DNA from: Apteryx mantelli
Taxonomy: Eukaryota; Chordata; Aves; Apterygiformes; Apterygidae
Reading direction: 5' to 3'
Assembly (NCBI RefSeq): GCF_036417845.1
Contig: NC_089979.1
Span: 4,517,424-4,581,423 of the forward strand
DNA length: 64,000 nt
This document shows, in pieces, positions 61,073-64,000 of this stretch (the first letter of the stretch is position 1; each line of letters begins with the position of its first letter). The position numbers and the translations under genes were made by a program. A model generated the notes under the pieces. The model did not search any database. It was not told where the DNA came from and saw nothing but the letters and a program-made list of their open reading frames with translations.

Positions 61073-61226
61073 GGCATACAAGGGTGCGTGCGCCACGGGA
61101 ACCCATGTGTTCTTGTGGAACGCAGTAGCTAGGCAGTTGCGTGTCGGTTCAGAGCTGAAGATTCAACGATCGAAAGGAGCAGCCTCAGCCTGTAGAGCCC
61201 CAAGGAAGTCACCAGTAATGAGTGTG
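61073..61226 (+). other. Candidate 5' exon with start codon near its end
   Basis: A 154-bp segment with about nine CpGs in 120 bp (TGCGTGCGCCACGG, GAACGCAG, TTGCGTGTCGG, CAACGATCG) in otherwise CpG-poor DNA. On its left is a pyrimidine-rich stretch CTTGTCTTCCTCCAATTGCC ending in ...TCTGCGAG, a weak acceptor. On its right is GTG|GTAAGG, a strong donor with GT at 61,227. An ATG with a purine at -3 lies at 61,218, giving exactly three codons before the donor in phase 0, as seen in genes whose second exon is mostly untranslated. An upstream ATG (about 61,104) opens a short frame ending inside the segment. No product can be inferred from three codons. Confidence 0.35.
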
Positions 61227-61369
61227 GTAAGGAAGGAGTGAACCTGCTTTTTTTCCTCCTGAAGGCTAATGACACTTCTGTTGCTGATACCATGTGGAGA
61301 ATACCCTGTAATCCTCCTGGTTACAGCTTAAGCCAATCATTGCTTCTCTGATGAAGAAGAGATCATTTC

Positions 61370-61750
61370 ATGTTGTCCTTTCAACAGCTTTTATATTTGA
61401 AACCTGCTGTCAAACCTTACTTTGTTTAAACCATTAGAATAATCTTACGCCCGTCAGACTTAGTTGTTTTCTGGCTTTCATTGTCCTTTCTATTATTCAC
61501 CCCAGCTTTTTCTAGTTGGCCCACATCTGTTTTGAAGTAGGGTGTGCTTTGTTCACTGAAGTGCGCAAACTGGATGTTATACTCAATGAGGCATCTTAGT
61601 CATGTGAAATAATCCTTACCTCTAATAAATATTTCTACTTAGTCTGTCTTTCAGCAGGATACCGACTTGTGTTCTGCTCATCAGCTATAATGCCCAGATT
61701 TTTCTGGGAAAAATGTAACCCTTTTTCCATTCTATCTGTGCAGTTAATTG
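61370..61750 (-). mobile_element. Old CR1/L3-like LINE fragment (minus strand)
   Basis: The order of decayed blocks follows antisense CR1/L3: CAGCTTTTATATTTGAAACC, a degraded segment, then TTTTTCTAGTTGGCCCACAT, CTGTTTTGAAGTAGGGTGTG, AACTGGATGTTATACTCAAT, GAGGCATCTTAGT and later CTATAATGCCCAGATTTTTC. It is much more diverged than the CR1 at 14.5-15.5 kb, so it is an older insertion. No reading frame survives. Confidence 0.6.
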
Positions 61751-64000
61751 TTAGCAGGAGCAATGTTTGAATAAATACTTGCCAATTGATCAGTTTTGTT
61801 TTAGACTGTCCTTTAATCTCTTGCAGTCCTCAGATCTCTGTTCAGTAAACCAGCTCTCAGCATGTGAGCTCATGTTTCTTCTGGACTAACTCTGGAAAAT
61901 TCCTGAAGCCTGCTTATAAATTTTTTCACTTTGGTCAGCTACTCTTCATAGCAAAAGATGTGAAATTGGTGTAACGTTTTCCAGGTCTCCGAGTTTCCTA
62001 CCCACTTGTGGTGGTTTCATCCAAGATTGCCAGAGTCTTAAATAGGGATGGATGGCATCTACTGCTTATTAATAAGGCCTGTGAAATCCTACATCACTCC
62101 TAACTTATTGGAACCTTCCTCTTTCAGAATTGGATATCTTTCTGGGAGACCTTGAGTGACCAAATTCAGTCGGTTCAGGTTGTCTGGAATCAATTTAAGT
62201 CTTCTCTAACTGAAAATGGAAAAGGCATGCAACAAACCATCCAATATGCAAAAGTACTTGGAATGGGCTATTTAGATATTGTAGGCTAAACAATTAAGAT
62301 GTTACCACAGTCTGACTGGGATAACTCTGCCACTTGCTGAAAGGCTCCTTCATGTGATATTTCTGGTTTGAGGCCCACCCTTAATACCCATGGACTTTCA
62401 GCGAGTCTAATGCTTCTTATACTTCAGACCCAGTAGGTATGTCCCTGTATCAAGGTAACATCTTTGTTTGCTCTTCAAATGTCAAAGCAAAGACTTTGCC
62501 AAATACTTGGTAGAGCTGTTCCTTAACCTGGATTGTTAGTCTGTTAATCCCAACAAAGTTTTGTCTACGAACATCTCACAAACAGTGAGGGGAACCAGCC
62601 CAAAGCAGTGGAATAATTGAGGGGACGCATGTGCTATGCCTTCTCAACTCCTGTAGGAGAAAGGATTAAGAATCCTGTAAGAGTTAACTGTCTTCATGGG
62701 AACTGGGTTGGAAGCCAAACCACTATCTTGTACCGGAACGAAGTGATAAGAAAAATATCCAGTTAAAAGTAGAACAATTCTTTAAAGAAATACTCTGAAG
62801 ACTTAAAACCGTCTTGAAAAAATGGAATTTGGTAATATTATGTAGTAGTCATTCAAGTATGTGACTTTGGTTTTGCAATTTCCTTTCATTCAACTCATCC
62901 CTTTATTTTAGGAATGATGACTGTCCTCCTATTTCCCCCCACAGAAATAAGCCCATGTCTTCCTCTGTTCCACATACATAAAGCATCCCTTTCTGAAGTT
63001 CATCCTGTCCAAAATGCCTAACAGCTTCAGCTAGGTGCATTTGTTTTCACATCATATTTCATCTGACATCTGCATGTGGTCAATGATGTTCCTTGCTCAG
63101 GCTGCTGCTGTTTTTCACCTGTAAGCAGTCATCTTCTGGAAGATCATCACCAAGTAAATGTTGAAAATAGAAAAACAAGCATATTGCAGGAAGTAGAAGC
63201 CAGCAGAGTTGATCAGAGGAGTGATAGGGAGACCGCGGAGCTGAGAAATGTAATATCTAGGCTCCTGTAAGGTCAGGCTCAGCTTTCCAAAGCAGCAGTG
63301 AGAAGACTTAACATCTTTTAAGCTTGTACGATCGGAGAATGTAAAGCAATAAAAGCTTAGAGCAAAGAACTGAATGTCCTAGCTCAGGGTGTCCCTGTTT
63401 GCAACAGCTCCTTCTGAACCACCAGAAAGGTTAAACCAGAGCAAAGAGCAGAAGCTAAAAAAGCTTGTTAACAGCATATGAGATGGGAACCATTTGCAGT
63501 TGAGGTTGCCTGGTGAGAACAAGGGTTGGACATCAGTAGAGAATGAGGGTTACTAAAATACTACCAATATCAGAAGAGGCTGGAAATGATTGGAATGTGA
63601 AAAGAAAATTCTGTTTTTGGGAGTGGACTTCTTGTGCTGTGTCAAAGGATAAAAAAAATCCTTCCACCTTTTGAACAGAGCAGCAGACGTGAAGCCAGAC
63701 TGAACGGGAGTGAGGCAAGATGAGGAAAAGTCAGTGGCGCAACCACAAACTTCAAGAAGCACAGTAAAGGTGTGGGGGTGAGAGAAGATGAATGGAGAGC
63801 CATCCAACTGCCTTATTAAGCCTACGCTCTTACTCTGCATTATCATTCAAGAATGGTCAAGTACTTTAAAGGCGTCTTGTATTGAACTGTTAAAGTGCAT
63901 GAGCAGACAGCCGCTTTTCAGTGGGATAAGTGATGTTCCTTGTCCAGCTCTCAGTTTGATCACTGCTTCCTCTGACCTATTCTGTGAATAACCAGATGCT

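Larger units (their letters stand above)
49191..64000 (+). other. Predicted first intron (continues past the window)
   Basis: About 15 kb of AT-rich, CpG-poor sequence with many T-rich runs downstream of the predicted donor. All open frames but one are under 120 codons, and none resembles a known protein. Candidate additional exons, a motif cluster and an old LINE are listed separately. If the candidates are real the segment is two or three introns rather than one. I found no certain acceptor leading to a recognisable coding exon. Confidence 0.45.

Noticed and set aside
1..64000. tRNA, rRNA, CRISPR arrays, bacterial operons or an intact provirus
   Set aside because: No tRNA A/B-box pair, no rRNA-like stretch, no regular spacer-repeat array and no gag/pol/env-like reading frame were seen on either strand.

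Overview
The window looks like bird nuclear DNA. It holds CR1 retroposon ends with the typical avian 3' end and short octamer tail, decayed MIR-like SINEs, an LTR-like element, short microsatellites and a classic vertebrate CpG island. There is no bacterial or organellar gene organisation. No open reading frame is recognisable as a known protein. The longest ones lie in low-complexity or GC-rich sequence or look like chance openings, so this is mostly non-coding DNA around one promoter. I could not assign a species or a gene symbol.

Layout: (1) 1-46.8 kb appears intergenic or deep-intronic. It carries two copies of a ~530-600 bp solo-LTR-like repeat: one on the minus strand at 1.1-1.7 kb with a TGCA target duplication, one on the plus strand at 14.7-15.2 kb inserted into an older CR1. 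It also has a second CR1 end at 6.3 kb, several MIR-like relics, poly-A/T tracts, and three unexplained CpG-rich spots (24.85-25.15, 31.0-31.5 and 36.84-36.96 kb). One minus-strand reading frame at 27.7-28.1 kb reads more like a coding exon than its surroundings. (2) 46.86-47.87 kb is a strong CpG island. It has an X-box-like RFX site, GC boxes, a TATA box and a probable non-coding first exon on the plus strand ending at a good splice donor near 47,787. (3) 47.88-49.19 kb, directly downstream, is a G- and purine-rich minisatellite with a ~51 bp basic unit and a ~146 bp higher-order unit. (4) 49.2-64 kb reads as the long AT-rich first intron of that gene. It contains two CpG-dense islets flanked by splice-like signals (58.43-58.61 and 61.07-61.23 kb) that could be further 5' exons, a forkhead-motif cluster near 60.7 kb, and an old CR1/L3-like fragment near 61.5 kb.

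How it fits together: the most economical reading is one plus-strand gene whose promoter and 5' untranslated exon(s) lie in the right quarter, with most coding exons beyond the right edge. A perfect RFX palindrome 12.6 kb upstream, the X-box-like site in the promoter and forkhead sites in the intron would suit a gene used in ciliated cells, but that is a weak inference from motifs alone. I found no convincing undescribed biological system. The best leads are the nested LTR-like repeat, the promoter-proximal higher-order minisatellite, the candidate exons and the RFX palindrome.
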